Source of the DNA: Heyndrickxia sporothermodurans
GTDB lineage: Bacteria > Bacillota > Bacilli > Bacillales > Bacillaceae_C
NCBI RefSeq assembly: GCF_016785185.1
Contig: NZ_JAEKDY010000028.1
Direction: 5' to 3' (one strand)
Length of the DNA stretch: 34,508 nt
Shown here: positions 23,235 to 31,519 of the stretch, piece after piece
Numbering within the stretch: position 1 is the first letter of the stretch
Layout of the letters: each line of letters starts with the position of its first letter
Program-made: the position numbers and the translations under genes
The notes under the pieces: model-generated
Told to the model about the DNA's origin: nothing
What the model saw: the letters and a program-made list of their open reading frames with translations, nothing else
Databases searched by the model: none

Positions 23235-24031
23235 ATTGATACCCCCAATGCTGCATTCTTCTCATGAACTACGGTATTCTCCAAATTTCCGATCTGTTCA
23301 ATTTCTATTCTAATTCGATCTCCAGCTTTCACTTTAGGTGGATTTTCGGGAATTCCTACTAATACGGTGTCCCCGGGATTTAGCGTCATAAACTCCGTAA
23401 TATCTTGTAAAAGTTTCGATACAGGGCGAATCAAATTGGCTGTTGTATTTTCTTGACGCAGCACTTCGTTAACAAAAACTTTTATTGTTAGATTGTCGGG
23501 ATTAATATGTGCACTTTTTTCTACAATCCAAGGACCGATTGGACAAAACCCATCTCGAGCTTTTTCGCTAATTGCCGGTCGATACACACTTTTATGCGGG
23601 ATACTAATGTCGTTTACAATTGTATAGCCAGCTATATAATTAAATGCTTGATTCTCTTTTACCTTTGTAGCAGGTCGACTTATCACTATTCCTAAGGCTG
23701 CCCCTACTTCCAATTCTTGTATGTCTGATGGAATTGGGATAGGAGTGTCACAGCTAATCATCGTATTTACTGGTTTAATATATAAAATCGGAGCTTTCGG
23801 TGGTGATTGATAGGGTGCCTGATTCAATTTATCCCCCATTGCCTCAAGTGCACCTTTGTAATTTAATAATGTTCCACAGATCGTTCCGGAAATAGGGACG
23901 TCCCATGGTAGTTGATTCATCTTATAATTAGCACCTTGAAAGAGGATTTGATTACCTTTTTTATCGATGCTCGCTTCTTCTAGTATTGATTTCCCTTGAA
24001 GTTTAAACTTAATTTTTGTTTCCAACTCCAC
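23231..24031 (-). CDS. hpaG: HpaG N-terminal-type subunit, FAH-fold protein
   Basis: This 266-residue FAH-fold protein resembles the N-terminal half of E. coli HpaG. The shared segments are PPKAPILYIKPVNTM, AFNYIAGYTIVNDISIP, RPAISEKARDGFCPIGPWIV and MTLNPGDTVLVGIPENPP. The E-x-E metal motif of the partner subunit is absent here (the corresponding region reads ELEVGAALGIVI), as also in the N-terminal half of E. coli HpaG, so it may be structural or a distinct half-site. It lies 28 bp after hpaD. Two separate genes replace the single fused gene of enterobacteria. Confidence 0.85.
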   Translation of the reverse strand: MELETKIKFKLQGKSILEEASIDKKGNQILFQGANYKMNQLPWDVPISGTICGTLLNYKGALEAMGDKLNQAPYQSPPKAPILYIKPVNTMISCDTPIPIPSDIQELEVGAALGIVISRPATKVKENQAFNYIAGYTIVNDISIPHKSVYRPAISEKARDGFCPIGPWIVEKSAHINPDNLTIKVFVNEVLRQENTTANLIRPVSKLLQDITEFMTLNPGDTVLVGIPENPPKVKAGDRIRIEIEQIGNLENTVVHEKNAALGVSI

Positions 24032-24059
24032 TCCCTCCTTTCTATCAAAATTAGTCTAT

Positions 24060-25046
24060 CTAAATAATAATCGTCGGCTTTTTCTTTTCTAATTTCGGGT
24101 CGCCTGTCTCGACGGCCTGCCCCGTATGGATATCTAAAACGGTTGATGCTTCGTTAAACCAGCAATCTGGTGCTGCATGGCCCCAAAAGGTTTGGCGCAT
24201 TGGATCGTCTAGATCCCATTTTACCGGTTTAAAGTCTGGATCACTTGTTAAGTAATCTCCGTTATACAACTCGATTCTGTGTCCGTCTGGATCTCGTAAA
24301 TAAAGGAAGAAGGCGTTTGATAAGCCATGTCGTCCAGGTCCTCGCTCGATGCTTGAGCCATAACCTAATGATGCCAACACATCACAAGTATGAATCACAC
24401 TCATCGGATCACTTAGCCAGAAACCGACATGGTGAAGTCGCGGTCCTACCCCATTCATAAATGCTACATCATGTACTGTCGGTTTACGATGAAGCCAAGC
24501 GGCCCATATTTTTTCATCATCGGCAGTTGTGTACTCGGAACAAGCAAATCCGAGTTCATTAATGTAAAAATTGTATGCTTTCTCGACATCGGTTACAGCA
24601 CAGTTAAAATGATCGATACGCTGAACTTTTGCCCCTTTATACAAATCATAGCGCTGCAACAAACGATCTACGGGATCCATCGTTGCAAAAAACTCAAGAG
24701 GGAGTCCGGAAACATCCTGCACCCTTAACGTCCGCCCCATCGCCTTTTGCGAACCAGATTCCATCCACTTAATCCGATACCCTTTTTCTGTAAAAAACGC
24801 GGATAATGTATCCAAATCTGCTTCTGCAAAAACTTTATAGCTTATTGCTTCTACACTAGGTCGGTCACTTTTTTTCAGCACTAGGCTATGGTGGGTATGT
24901 TCTTCAAGACCACGCAAGTAAATATGTTTGTCATCACTTTCCGTCTCAATAAATCCAAGTGCATGAACATAGAAACGTCTTGATTCTTCTAGATTTGTCA
25001 CGTTCAATACCGTTCTAGCCGCTCGAATGATATTAAAATTCACCAT
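24060..25046 (-). CDS. hpaD: 3,4-dihydroxyphenylacetate 2,3-dioxygenase (extradiol, type I)
   Basis: This vicinal-oxygen-chelate dioxygenase has two domains. The metal ligands read as His146 (RIDHFNCAV), His206 (RLHHVGFW) and Glu259 (GHRIELYNGDY). His192 and Tyr249 fall where the conserved acid-base His200 and Tyr257 of Brevibacterium homoprotocatechuate dioxygenase lie. It opens the ring of homoprotocatechuate to 5-carboxymethyl-2-hydroxymuconate semialdehyde. Whether it uses iron or manganese cannot be told from sequence, since both occur in this subfamily. It lies 14 bp after hpaB. Confidence 0.92.
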   Translation of the reverse strand: MVNFNIIRAARTVLNVTNLEESRRFYVHALGFIETESDDKHIYLRGLEEHTHHSLVLKKSDRPSVEAISYKVFAEADLDTLSAFFTEKGYRIKWMESGSQKAMGRTLRVQDVSGLPLEFFATMDPVDRLLQRYDLYKGAKVQRIDHFNCAVTDVEKAYNFYINELGFACSEYTTADDEKIWAAWLHRKPTVHDVAFMNGVGPRLHHVGFWLSDPMSVIHTCDVLASLGYGSSIERGPGRHGLSNAFFLYLRDPDGHRIELYNGDYLTSDPDFKPVKWDLDDPMRQTFWGHAAPDCWFNEASTVLDIHTGQAVETGDPKLEKKKPTIII

Positions 25047-25060
25047 ACTTCCCCCCGCTA

Positions 25061-26536
25061 TTACACATTTAAAAAGCTGGATTTATCTGATTTAACTTGA
25101 CCGAGAAAATCGCGAATGATTTCCTTATATGGCTCCTTTTCATATCCTTCAAAATAGGTCATTCCCATTCTAATCGGATCCCCGAAAAAGTAATATTCGT
25201 AATGCATTTGTCTACTTCCAAACGCACTCATTGTCATATCCCATGCCAATCGAAATAATTGCACGCGTTCATATCCTTCAAGATTTTTCCCCTGTAAACC
25301 CCGATCAATTAATGCACCAATATCTTCATTTTGGAAATCTGCTTGGGTTGGGATACCCATCAATCCAGATGCCCCTAAGATTCTTAAAATTTCTACTAAT
25401 CGCGGATAAACTCTTGGATACCAATTTCTTGCTGCATCAAGTGCGGCATAATCTGGTGTCATCGTTCCCCATTTATCAAGCTTTGCATTATGCTCCGCCC
25501 TGAACAAATGACTTCTCATCGTTTCAAGTGCTAACATAATTTCTGTTCCTTTATCTTGAACATGCTGGAATTGATCAATACCAATTGCATCCATTACGGA
25601 AAGAGCTAATCCTAGAAGAAATTCCGTTTTCACAATATTTTTGGCAACTACCTGATGAGCCATATGAACGACCGCATTCGTTTCCCGGAAGGTGCGATTA
25701 CATATCGATGAATTTCCGCATACAAAAACACGGTTCCAAGGGACAAAGACATTTTCAAATGAGACAATCGCATCCCCTTCTTCAAAACGAGAGGAAAGTG
25801 GATGATCCCATTGATTTTTTCCATAATCAAATGATTCTCGGCTAATAAATTTCAATCCGGGAGTATTATTCGGTATTGCAAACGCAAGTGAGTACGGATC
25901 ATCTAACTCGCCGGCCTTTTTAACTGTTGAAGGAAAAACGAGAATTTCGTCTGTGATTCCACCTTGTGTGGCAAGAAGTCGAATCCCATCAACAATAATT
26001 CCATCTTTATTTTTCTCAACGAGATGAAGGGCCACATTAGCATCTTTTTGCTCATGCTGTGCTTTCGCGCGATTCACTTGGGGATGGATTAAGGTATGTG
26101 TTAAACTAATATCATTTTCTCGCGCATATTCATAGTAGTTTTTCGCATTTTCAGCAAGGGATGGGTCCCCTTCGGAAAAGAAATCATAAGCCACTCCCAT
26201 CGCCATAACTTCCGCATTCAGATAGTCAGGTGAACGTCCCATCATTCCCCCTGAAACTTTCGCCCATTCTGTCATCGCCACTCGTCTTGCTATTAAGTCA
26301 TCGATCGTTTTCGGCTGTAAAAATGTCATTCCAACCTTCTCACCTGTAGTTGGTGATTTGTATAATAATTTGTCTTCCTTTTCGTATTGAAGATCATATA
26401 ATTTCGCCATTGATTGAATGACATTTTTAAACGCCGCATGTTCTGTTACGTCATTTACTCTTTCTCCGTGTATATAAATATTGTTATTTGCTTTTTTTAA
26501 TCTCTCAATATACTCTTTTCCTGTTTTTGCCGGCAT
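25061..26536 (-). CDS. hpaB: 4-hydroxyphenylacetate 3-monooxygenase, oxygenase component
   Basis: This 491-residue HpaB-family flavin-dependent monooxygenase uses reduced flavin supplied by HpaC to hydroxylate 4-hydroxyphenylacetate. Recognisable stretches include MTEWAKVSGGMMGRSPDYLN, THTLIHPQVNRAK, the SFENVFVPWNRVFVCGN segment and FGSRQMHYEYYFFGDPIRMG. ATG at 26536 has AAGGAG 9 nt upstream. It is 3 bp from the end of hpaE. The closely related pyrrole-carboxylate or chlorophenol monooxygenases look alike, but the surrounding hpaD/E/F/G genes settle the call. Confidence 0.93.
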   Translation of the reverse strand: MPAKTGKEYIERLKKANNNIYIHGERVNDVTEHAAFKNVIQSMAKLYDLQYEKEDKLLYKSPTTGEKVGMTFLQPKTIDDLIARRVAMTEWAKVSGGMMGRSPDYLNAEVMAMGVAYDFFSEGDPSLAENAKNYYEYARENDISLTHTLIHPQVNRAKAQHEQKDANVALHLVEKNKDGIIVDGIRLLATQGGITDEILVFPSTVKKAGELDDPYSLAFAIPNNTPGLKFISRESFDYGKNQWDHPLSSRFEEGDAIVSFENVFVPWNRVFVCGNSSICNRTFRETNAVVHMAHQVVAKNIVKTEFLLGLALSVMDAIGIDQFQHVQDKGTEIMLALETMRSHLFRAEHNAKLDKWGTMTPDYAALDAARNWYPRVYPRLVEILRILGASGLMGIPTQADFQNEDIGALIDRGLQGKNLEGYERVQLFRLAWDMTMSAFGSRQMHYEYYFFGDPIRMGMTYFEGYEKEPYKEIIRDFLGQVKSDKSSFLNV

Positions 26537-26539
26537 CTA

Positions 26540-28021
26540 TCATTTCTCCTTTTTTCCAAATTGCGGAATATGATGGGCACTTAAGGCAACATGGACCACT
26601 TGTGTTTCTGTATAAAAGTCAAATGCGTAATGTCCTCCTTCACGGCCCATTCCGCTATATTTACTGCCACCGAATGGAATACGAAGATCCCTCACATTTT
26701 GTGAATTAATCCAAACCATGCCTGAATCAACACCTTGAGCTACCCGATGCCCGCGTTTTATATCATTTGTCCATACGTAACCTGCTAGACCGTATTTCGT
26801 GTCATTTGCCAGGCGAATCACTTCTTTTTCATCCGTAAATTTCATTACTGCCATAACAGGACCAAATATTTCTTCTTGTGCCACTCGCATTTCATTCGTC
26901 ACATTTAACAGCAATGTTGGTGGAACAAAATTTCCTTTTCCGAATTCTTTTGGAACTTCTCCACTATAGATTTCAGCCCCTTCATCTTTCGCTAGTTGGA
27001 TATATTTTTTCACATTGTTAAAATGTTCGATATGAATAAGCGGTCCGACCTCTGTTTCATTATTAAGCGGATCACCGACAATAATCTTTGGTATTCGTTC
27101 TTTTAATGCATCAACAAATTGTTCATAAATTGATTCTTGAACAAATAATCTTGAATTTGCTGTGCAACGTTCACCGTTAAAAGAAAAGATCCCCCATGTA
27201 CATGCATCAAGAGCTCGATCAAAATCAGCATCGTCAAAAACAATGATTGGTGATTTTCCCCCTAGTTCAGCGGATACTCTTTTTAGTGTATCTGCGCCAT
27301 TTTTGATAATTTCCGAACCCGTTGTCGTTTCACCTGTAAAAGAAATTAATTGCACATTTGGGTGGGCGACAAGTGAGGCACCTGCTGTTTCTCCAAAACC
27401 GTGTACCACATTAAATACACCTTTTGGAAGTTCGGCTTTGTCAATAATTTCCGCTAATCGATTGGCTGTCACCGGAGACCATTCACCAGGCTTTAATACG
27501 ACTGTATTTCCTGTCGCTAGAGCGGGAGCAATCTTCCATGTTTCAAGCATAAAAGGAGCATTCCATGGGGTAATTAATCCCGCTACACCAATCGGCTTGT
27601 GAATCGTATAGTTAATAAACTCATCATCGACCTGATATGCTTCACCGACTAAACGATTGGAAACCATTTCGGCATAGAAGCGAAAATTTTGTGCAGATCG
27701 AGCCACCATATTTTTCGTTTGGCTGATAGGCAGCCCTGTATCCATTGATTCCAAAGGAGCAATCTCTTCAATATGTTCATCAATTAAATCAGCAATTTTA
27801 TAAATATATTTTAATCGTTCACTTACTTTCAATTGCCCCCATTCACCGTGGAATGCACGATGTGCCGCTTCTACGGCCACATGAATATCTGCGGCATCAC
27901 CTTCAGCAATATAGTTGATTACTTCATTTGTAAATGGATTGATATTTTCAAATGTTTTGCCTGAAGCGGCGTCAATAAATTCACCATTTATATAAAGCTG
28001 AATATCTTTTAAATTGCTCAT
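26540..28021 (-). CDS. hpaE: 5-carboxymethyl-2-hydroxymuconic semialdehyde dehydrogenase
   Basis: This is an aldehyde dehydrogenase superfamily member of 493 residues. The catalytic cysteine is in FSFNGERCTANSRLFV, the general-base glutamate in SAELGGKSPIIVFDDADFD, and the nucleotide-binding segment in SFTGETTTGSEIIK. It oxidises the semialdehyde released by HpaD. I chose the ATG at 28021 because AGGAGG (28028-28033) lies 6 nt upstream; a longer in-frame ORF reaches 28054 but would start inside the preceding gene. The C-terminus has RIPFGGSKYSGMGREGG as in HpaE. Confidence 0.92.
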   Translation of the reverse strand: MSNLKDIQLYINGEFIDAASGKTFENINPFTNEVINYIAEGDAADIHVAVEAAHRAFHGEWGQLKVSERLKYIYKIADLIDEHIEEIAPLESMDTGLPISQTKNMVARSAQNFRFYAEMVSNRLVGEAYQVDDEFINYTIHKPIGVAGLITPWNAPFMLETWKIAPALATGNTVVLKPGEWSPVTANRLAEIIDKAELPKGVFNVVHGFGETAGASLVAHPNVQLISFTGETTTGSEIIKNGADTLKRVSAELGGKSPIIVFDDADFDRALDACTWGIFSFNGERCTANSRLFVQESIYEQFVDALKERIPKIIVGDPLNNETEVGPLIHIEHFNNVKKYIQLAKDEGAEIYSGEVPKEFGKGNFVPPTLLLNVTNEMRVAQEEIFGPVMAVMKFTDEKEVIRLANDTKYGLAGYVWTNDIKRGHRVAQGVDSGMVWINSQNVRDLRIPFGGSKYSGMGREGGHYAFDFYTETQVVHVALSAHHIPQFGKKEK

Positions 28022-28031
28022 TTGTTTCCTC

Positions 28032-28961
28032 CTATCTTTTTGCTGCGATTTCATCTGGCAATACTACATGCTGCTGTAATACGTCACGAATTTCGTTTTG
28101 CAGTTCAGCAGTTGGCAGATCCATCGGCAAACGCAGGACTGGTTTAATTTTCCCCATCATTCCTAACGCGGCCTTTAATGGTGCAGGATTTGTATCTTTA
28201 AATAGGACATCATTTAACTCCATTAATTCAAAATGCAGATCTAACGCTTTTTGCGCATCACCGGCCACCCATGTATTATAGAGATCGGCTATTTTTCCAG
28301 GGACAACATTGGCTGTGGCACTAATATGTCCGGCTCCACCGATAGCAAGCATTGGATAACATAATAATTCAATTCCTGAGTAAAGCAGAAAATCTCTCCC
28401 ACATTTAAGAAGGACACGATTCACATGTTCAAAATCTTTGTTGGATTCTTTCACTCCGATGATATTAGGGCAGTCCTCATGTAATCTTGCGAGCGTATCG
28501 ACATGAAGATTGGTTGCTGTTCTTCCGGGGATGTTATAGACGATGATGGGGATATCAACTGAATCGGCGACAATTTTATAATGCTTATATAAAGCATGCT
28601 GTGATGGCTTATTATAATAAGGGACAATGACAAGTGCAGCATCGGCACCCATTTCTTGTGCTTTTTTTGTCAAATAAAGTGTTTCCTGATGATTAGTTGA
28701 TCCAGTTCCTGGTACGAAAGGAACTCTTCCATTGATTTTCTTAACGGCTGTTTCCATTACGCGAATCCGTTCCTCCACAGTAAGGGAACTTGGTTCACCG
28801 GTTGTACCTGTTACAGAAATGGCGTGTGTTCCACTACTAATATGCCAATCAATTAGATTTTCAAATGTTGCATAATCAATGGAATAATCTTCGTGGAATG
28901 GTGTGACGATTGGTGCAATTGACCCTCTCAGCTTTTGCTTTGCTTCCTCAAACATTTTCAA
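28032..28961 (-). CDS. DapA-family aldolase, candidate hydratase-aldolase of the hpa pathway
   Basis: This 309-residue class I aldolase belongs to the dihydrodipicolinate synthase/N-acetylneuraminate lyase family. The Schiff-base lysine is Lys171 (IIGVKESNKDF), with Tyr142 and Arg147 in VYNIPGRTA and Thr53-Thr54 in GTTGEPSS. Tyr116 is in PYYNKPS. It is the first gene of the hpa operon, 10 bp before hpaE. Because hpaH and hpaI are absent, I suspect it cleaves the C7 2-oxo acid to pyruvate and succinate semialdehyde, as related hydratase-aldolases such as NahE do for another substrate. True DapA function is the alternative, and the active-site residues fit it. TTG 28961 is preferred (AAGGAG 10 nt upstream); ATG 28955 is possible. 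Confidence 0.82.
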   Translation of the reverse strand: MKMFEEAKQKLRGSIAPIVTPFHEDYSIDYATFENLIDWHISSGTHAISVTGTTGEPSSLTVEERIRVMETAVKKINGRVPFVPGTGSTNHQETLYLTKKAQEMGADAALVIVPYYNKPSQHALYKHYKIVADSVDIPIIVYNIPGRTATNLHVDTLARLHEDCPNIIGVKESNKDFEHVNRVLLKCGRDFLLYSGIELLCYPMLAIGGAGHISATANVVPGKIADLYNTWVAGDAQKALDLHFELMELNDVLFKDTNPAPLKAALGMMGKIKPVLRLPMDLPTAELQNEIRDVLQQHVVLPDEIAAKR

Positions 28962-28975
28962 GTCTTTCACACTCC

Positions 28976-29082
28976 TTAAAAGTATGTATTTTTTGAAAAC
29001 CCTCACATTTCGAATGTAGCATATGGTAAAGTATATTTAAAATATTTAAAATATTTGTTTTATATACTTTAAAAGTATGCAT
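28976..29082. promoter_or_regulatory. Divergent control region between the hpa operon and its LysR gene
   Basis: Two direct copies of TTAAAAGTATGYAT lie at 28976-28989 and 29069-29082, one near each start codon (13 of 14 bases match). The copy at 29069 overlaps the palindrome ATACTTTAAAAGTAT (29064-29078). A larger inverted pair AAAGTATA/TATACTTT frames an AT-only block between about 29028 and 29070. This is the expected position for LysR operator sites controlling both directions. I cannot place -35 and -10 boxes with confidence in sequence this AT-rich. Confidence 0.5.
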
Positions 29083-29095
29083 TAGGTGGGATGAA

Positions 29096-29995
29096 ATGGA
29101 TATACGGCAGTTGCATTACTTTTCAACAATCGTTGAGGAAGGCCAAATTACTCGTGCTGCGAAAAAACTTCATATGGCCCAGCCTCCATTAAGTCATCAA
29201 TTAAAACTCTTAGAAGAGGAACTCGGGGTAAAATTAATCGCGAGAAGCGGGAAGAAATTAGAATTGACGAATGCTGGAAAGGTTTTATATAAAAAAGCGC
29301 AGAAATTAATCCATCAACTTGAAGAAACGATTATAGAAGTGAAAGAAACAGACGAGGGTTGCAGGGGAACTCTTTCATTAGGTGCATCCAAATCTTGCTT
29401 TTCATTTTTTTCGGAGAGACTCCCTGCTTTTGTGAAAAAGTATCCCCTTGTCACAATCCAATTAAGGGAAGGGGATTCATTTGTCATAGGTGAACAGATT
29501 AAAAATAAGGAGATTGATATTGGCGTTACCCGTCTTCCAATGGATTTATCAGAGTTCTCCTACCTGCATTTATCGAAAGATCCGTATGTAGCCGTACTTC
29601 ATCATGATTGGGTTCGAGAGATGGATCTTTGTTCTTCAAAAATAAGAATGGAGCAATTAAAGGGAATCCCACTTTTGCTCCTTCATCGCATTAAAGGTTC
29701 AGGACAATATGAATTGGTAGTCGATGAGTGCCGAAGACATGGATTTGAACCGAATATCATCTGTGAATGCCCGGATGTGACGATGATTTTATCCCTCGTT
29801 TCAAAAGGGATGGGGGCCACGATTATTCCAAAATACTCATTGCTTTCTTTCCAAACGTCGAATGTTCAAGTTCTTCAAATAGAAAATACAAATATAGTAG
29901 CGGAATCTGCACTTATATGGAGTAAAGACCGATACTTGCCGAAAAGTGCGAAAAATTTCATTGAAATGTTTGAGGAAGGATTTCCATTAGACTAA
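29096..29995 (+). CDS. LysR family transcriptional regulator, probable hpa operon regulator
   Basis: This 299-residue LysR protein has the N-terminal winged helix MDIRQLHYFSTIVEEGQITR, then AAKKLHMAQPPLSHQLKLLE. A C-terminal effector-binding domain follows (GTLSLGASKSCFSFF, GDSFVIGEQIKNKEIDIGVT, VSKGMGATIIPKYSLL). It is divergent from the hpa operon with 134 bp between the two starts, the classic arrangement for LysR control of a catabolic operon. AGGTGGG lies 5 nt before ATG. The inducer is presumably 4-hydroxyphenylacetate or a pathway intermediate, by inference only. It resembles the CatR/BenM-like or CidR-like groups; I cannot place it more precisely. Confidence 0.9.
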   Translation: MDIRQLHYFSTIVEEGQITRAAKKLHMAQPPLSHQLKLLEEELGVKLIARSGKKLELTNAGKVLYKKAQKLIHQLEETIIEVKETDEGCRGTLSLGASKSCFSFFSERLPAFVKKYPLVTIQLREGDSFVIGEQIKNKEIDIGVTRLPMDLSEFSYLHLSKDPYVAVLHHDWVREMDLCSSKIRMEQLKGIPLLLLHRIKGSGQYELVVDECRRHGFEPNIICECPDVTMILSLVSKGMGATIIPKYSLLSFQTSNVQVLQIENTNIVAESALIWSKDRYLPKSAKNFIEMFEEGFPLD

Positions 29996-29996
29996 C

Positions 29997-30031
29997 AAAA
30001 AAAGACCATATTAGAATAGTAATATGATCTT
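29997..30031 (-). terminator. Shared terminator between the LysR gene and the repeat-protein gene
   Basis: AAGACCATATTA (30002-30013) pairs with TAATATGATCTT (30020-30031) with one mismatch and a 6-nt loop. On the minus strand it is followed by seven T, which suits the repeat-protein gene. It stands 2 bases past the LysR stop and may serve that gene too, although the plus-strand side has no strong T run. Confidence 0.7.
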
Positions 30032-30052
30032 AGTATAATTGTTTATAAACTT

Positions 30053-30652
30053 TTAGGAACAGTTAAACGAAACAATTCGATTGGTGTCCATTCCTTCGTA
30101 TCTCCATCGATTGTTAATCCATCTGTATCCGGCAACTGATGTTCTTCCGATAAAGGTTGGATAAAACCAAAATCTTTGGCCATTACGTAAACGCACTCTT
30201 GTATATCGATGTAAACATCCTTTAAATGCACCCGGGTCTACCGCATAAACGGATGGACTAGACGAATGACTGCCGGATTGCGTCCCTTGTCCGGCTCCCG
30301 GTGGTGGACCTGGAGGAAATCCTTGCCCCTGTCCTGGTGGTGGGCCCGGTGGAAACCCTTGTCCTTGTCCCTGCCCTGGCGGTGGGCCCGGTGGAAACCC
30401 TTGTCCCTGTCCTTGTCCTGGTGGTAGGCCTGGTGGAAACCCTTGTCCTTGTCCCTGTCCTGGTGAGGGTCCTTGCCCTTGTCCCGGCGGCGGACCAGTC
30501 GGATGCCATTGCCCCTGTCCCGTTGCGTTTCCAAACGGAAATACTTGGTTATTGCCACTCCCCTGAAAAGGCTTTAACAATCCACCTGATTGATTCATAT
30601 TACCTAGATTTGGGAGAAGTTGTTGTCTATAATAGTCATGATCCCAATACAT
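30053..30652 (-). CDS. Pro/Gly/Gln-rich tandem-repeat protein, possibly spore- or surface-associated
   Basis: This is a 199-residue protein in three parts. The N-terminus (about 1-50) is polar, including NLGNMNQSGGLLKPFQG. A low-complexity centre (about 63-118) has units such as PPGQGQGQGFPPGP. The C-terminus (about 145-199) looks folded and has many aromatic and arginine residues (YTRVRLRNGQRFWFYPTFIG, then YRWINNRWRYEGM) and cysteines at 146 and 198. There is no signal peptide. AAGGAG precedes ATG. I recall similar aromatic/Arg C-terminal modules in uncharacterised Bacillus proteins, some linked to spore surfaces, but I cannot name a family and assign no function. Confidence 0.7.
   Translation of the reverse strand: MYWDHDYYRQQLLPNLGNMNQSGGLLKPFQGSGNNQVFPFGNATGQGQWHPTGPPPGQGQGPSPGQGQGQGFPPGLPPGQGQGQGFPPGPPPGQGQGQGFPPGPPPGQGQGFPPGPPPGAGQGTQSGSHSSSPSVYAVDPGAFKGCLHRYTRVRLRNGQRFWFYPTFIGRTSVAGYRWINNRWRYEGMDTNRIVSFNCS
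30299..30466 (-). repeat. Tandem 42-bp coding repeats in the Pro/Gly/Gln-rich protein
   Basis: There are four units: three of 14 codons and a last one of 12. They encode GQGQGFPPG-type motifs in near-identical DNA and are much more GC-rich than the surroundings. The short last unit lacks one Gly-Gln pair, consistent with length change by slippage or unequal crossing over. Confidence 0.85.
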
Positions 30653-30737
30653 ACCTAATTCTCCTTCCCATCTTTTTCCCTAGATAAAATATGTATCAAA
30701 GTAAAAATAGGTGCATGCCCTTTTCTAAAATAGATAA

Positions 30738-31427
30738 TCACCTTTTCCAAATATATCCTATTCCCCAATACGTCTTTAGAAATTTTGGATCTGATGGACA
30801 ATCCTCAATTTTCTTTCTAATCCTGCGAATATTTACATCAACAATTTTCAAATCACCGACGAAGGATTGTCCCCAAACATGATCTAGTAATTGATCTCTG
30901 GAAATAGGCTGGTTCTCATTCTCCATTAAAAATTTTATTAATTCAAATTCGGTAGGGGTTAAATTAATGAGTTGATTATTTTTAGAAATCGTATTATTAC
31001 TTTTATCCAACGAAAAAGGAGGAATGGAGATGACATTTTGTTTAGGTACAGTTTCTATTGCTTTTATTCTTCTAAGTAAAGAACTGATTCTCGCCTCTAA
31101 TTCTTTCATACTGAATGGCTTCGTTATATAATCATCTGCACCGGTATCAAGACCTATTACTTTATCATCTTCCTGTGCTTTCGCCGTTAACATGATGATT
31201 CCGATTCGTTGATCCTTTTTTCGAATTTCTTTGCAAACATCAAACCCATCAATCCCGGGAAGCATGACATCTAGAAGTGCGATATCGAGATTAGGATGGT
31301 CATGAAAAATTTCTAATGCTTCCTCTCCTGTTTCCGCTTCATACACGGTTAAATTTGCCTTTTTTAAATTTAAACTAATAAAACTTCTAATCGACATTTC
31401 ATCTTCTAACAAAAGAATCGAAGACAT
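30738..31427 (-). CDS. OmpR/PhoB family response regulator
   Basis: This is a 229-residue two-domain regulator. The receiver has the acidic pair in LLLEDE, the phosphorylated aspartate in IALLDVMLPGIDGFD, and the lysine in GADDYITKPFSMKEL. A C-terminal winged-helix domain follows (FSLDKSN, LTPTEFELIKFLMENENQPI, then RRIRKKIE and the ending YWGIGYIWKR). I chose the ATG at 31427 because AAAGGAGG lies 8 nt upstream; the longer ORF start (31448) lies upstream of that site. The only kinase gene nearby is at 32591, separated by the deacetylase gene, so pairing is uncertain. Confidence 0.92.
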   Translation of the reverse strand: MSSILLLEDEMSIRSFISLNLKKANLTVYEAETGEEALEIFHDHPNLDIALLDVMLPGIDGFDVCKEIRKKDQRIGIIMLTAKAQEDDKVIGLDTGADDYITKPFSMKELEARISSLLRRIKAIETVPKQNVISIPPFSLDKSNNTISKNNQLINLTPTEFELIKFLMENENQPISRDQLLDHVWGQSFVGDLKIVDVNIRRIRKKIEDCPSDPKFLKTYWGIGYIWKR

Positions 31428-31475
31428 CCAATAAACCTCCTTTTTCATTTCATTCTATTGTTATTATAAAATAAT

Positions 31476-31500
31476 AAGAAAACCCCCACAAACATGGAGG
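31476..31500 (-). terminator. Weak terminator after the polysaccharide deacetylase gene
   Basis: On the minus strand CCTCC (31496-31500) and GGGGG (31483-31487) form a 5-bp stem with one G-U pair, followed by TTTTCTTATT. It lies about 19 bases past the deacetylase stop. The short stem makes it only moderately convincing. Confidence 0.45.
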
Positions 31501-31519
31501 CATTGCACTTACTATTGTT

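Noticed and set aside
30299..30466. A CRISPR-like or non-coding tandem repeat, or a gene on the plus strand.
   Set aside because: The repeats are in frame within a minus-strand gene with a good ribosome binding site and a folded-looking C-terminus; the other open frames are low-complexity shadows of the same repeat.
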